Positions 63,843 to 64,000 of a stretch of 64,000 bases of DNA are shown piece by piece (the first letter of the stretch is position 1; each line of letters begins with the position of its first letter). The position numbers and the translations under genes are program-made. Below the pieces are notes generated by a model. It searched no databases. It was not told where the DNA came from and saw only the letters and a list, made by a program, of their open reading frames with translations. Source of the stretch: an uncultured Alphaproteobacteria bacterium. GTDB lineage: Bacteria > Pseudomonadota > Alphaproteobacteria > HIMB59 > GCA-002718135. The stretch spans positions 1-64,000 of the forward strand of contig CACLJX010000008.1 of NCBI GenBank assembly GCA_902607435.1. Direction: 5' to 3'.

Positions 63843-64000
63843 CATATTAAAGATTTTGTTTCTCCTATAGAGAGTTGCCATACTTGATTTGCTTGATATC
63901 CTTTTAGTTGCGCTGCTTTCTTAAATTTTATTGGTGATTCCCACGGATCTTCTGCGCTTAATCGAATAGTTCCCCAATGCATACCGAGAATATTTTTACT
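63843..64000 (-). CDS. MBL-fold metallo-hydrolase, C-terminal end (partial, cut by window edge)
   Basis: Only the last ~52 codons are visible on the minus strand, ending at TGA (63843-63845). The translation contains LGMHWGTIRLSAEDPWESP, where the H-W-G-T segment followed by a proline-rich turn is typical of the C-terminus of NAPE-PLD-like (UlaG-type) metallo-beta-lactamase-fold hydrolases. The histidine is likely a metal ligand. The metal-binding HxHxDH motif would lie beyond the window. Identification rests on this short tail only. Confidence 0.65.

Noticed and set aside
1..64000. CRISPR arrays, insertion sequences, prophage genes, rRNA genes
   Set aside because: No regularly spaced repeats, transposase, integrase or phage-like ORFs, and no rRNA sequence, were seen on reading both strands by eye; short degenerate repeats could still be missed.

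Overview
This 64 kb window is a dense, very AT-rich stretch of a bacterial chromosome. Gene content and order point to an alphaproteobacterium: the run aroK-aroB-CorC-type protein-BolA-DnaJ-cobS-cobT, a COQ9 homologue, three-gene pnt transhydrogenase, class I lysyl-tRNA synthetase and a DUF1244 protein are typical of that class. The strong AT bias, tiny intergenic gaps, many 1-20 bp gene overlaps, and genes for dimethylglycine and lysine catabolism suggest a streamlined free-living marine lineage (Pelagibacterales, AEGEAN-169/HIMB59 or a similar low-GC group). That placement is inference; no rRNA gene is present to settle it. No insertion sequence, prophage, CRISPR array, rRNA or intact tRNA was found. 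The longest stretch without a gene is about 260 bases (63580-63842) and contains a tRNA-Gly 3' remnant.

Layout. 1-6264 (minus): probable operon lysC-rodZ-ispG-hisS-prfA-prmC (prmC runs off the left edge). 6334-9213: ubiG, a DUF1178 zinc-ribbon protein, an unrecognised protein and argJ. 9297-14747: secA, then a minus unit of a 42-residue membrane peptide, a 622-residue secreted helical-repeat protein and accA. 14842-21388: aroK, aroB, CorC-like protein, BolA, DnaJ-domain protein, cobS, cobT. 21385-29112 (minus): tgt with a queuosine-precursor transporter, rpmB, a HAD-IIA phosphatase, pyrD, lysK, a MarR regulator with a likely operator, and a ferredoxin/ferredoxin reductase pair. 29236-33864: heme A synthase, a DUF6134-like protein, phosphofructokinase, a YdcH-like protein, COQ9, peptide deformylase, ribosomal protein S21. 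33880-39890 (minus): pntB, pntAB, pntAA, an ABC1-family kinase, oligoendopeptidase F. 39946-48062: fatty acyl-CoA ligase, DUF1244 protein, pyruvate kinase, then a minus unit of an oxalyl-CoA-synthetase-like ligase, a ketopantoate-reductase-family protein, a TauE/SafE permease and an aminotransferase.

48131-58023 is one tightly packed plus-strand run: a Lys9-type saccharopine dehydrogenase, a Lys1-type lysine-ketoglutarate reductase, uvrB, a 3-hydroxyisobutyryl-CoA-hydrolase-like protein, a dimethylglycine/sarcosine dehydrogenase, an AsmA-like protein and an AEC permease. This reads as an amino acid and methylated-amine catabolic block with a repair gene embedded in it. 58020-61851 holds a TPR protein, YfcG-type GST, LysE exporter, YajQ, RmuC and a VTT-domain protein. 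61864-63579 carries a sulfotransferase-like gene and an FkbM methyltransferase, beside the tRNA-Gly fragment, and resembles the edge of an exchangeable surface-glycan region. The right edge cuts a metallo-beta-lactamase-fold hydrolase.

Most genes are core housekeeping. The items most worth a second look are the split saccharopine pair, the ligase/reductase/permease unit, the DnaJ-CobS-CobT operon, the 42-residue ORF, the tRNA scar and the shared stop codons at gene ends.
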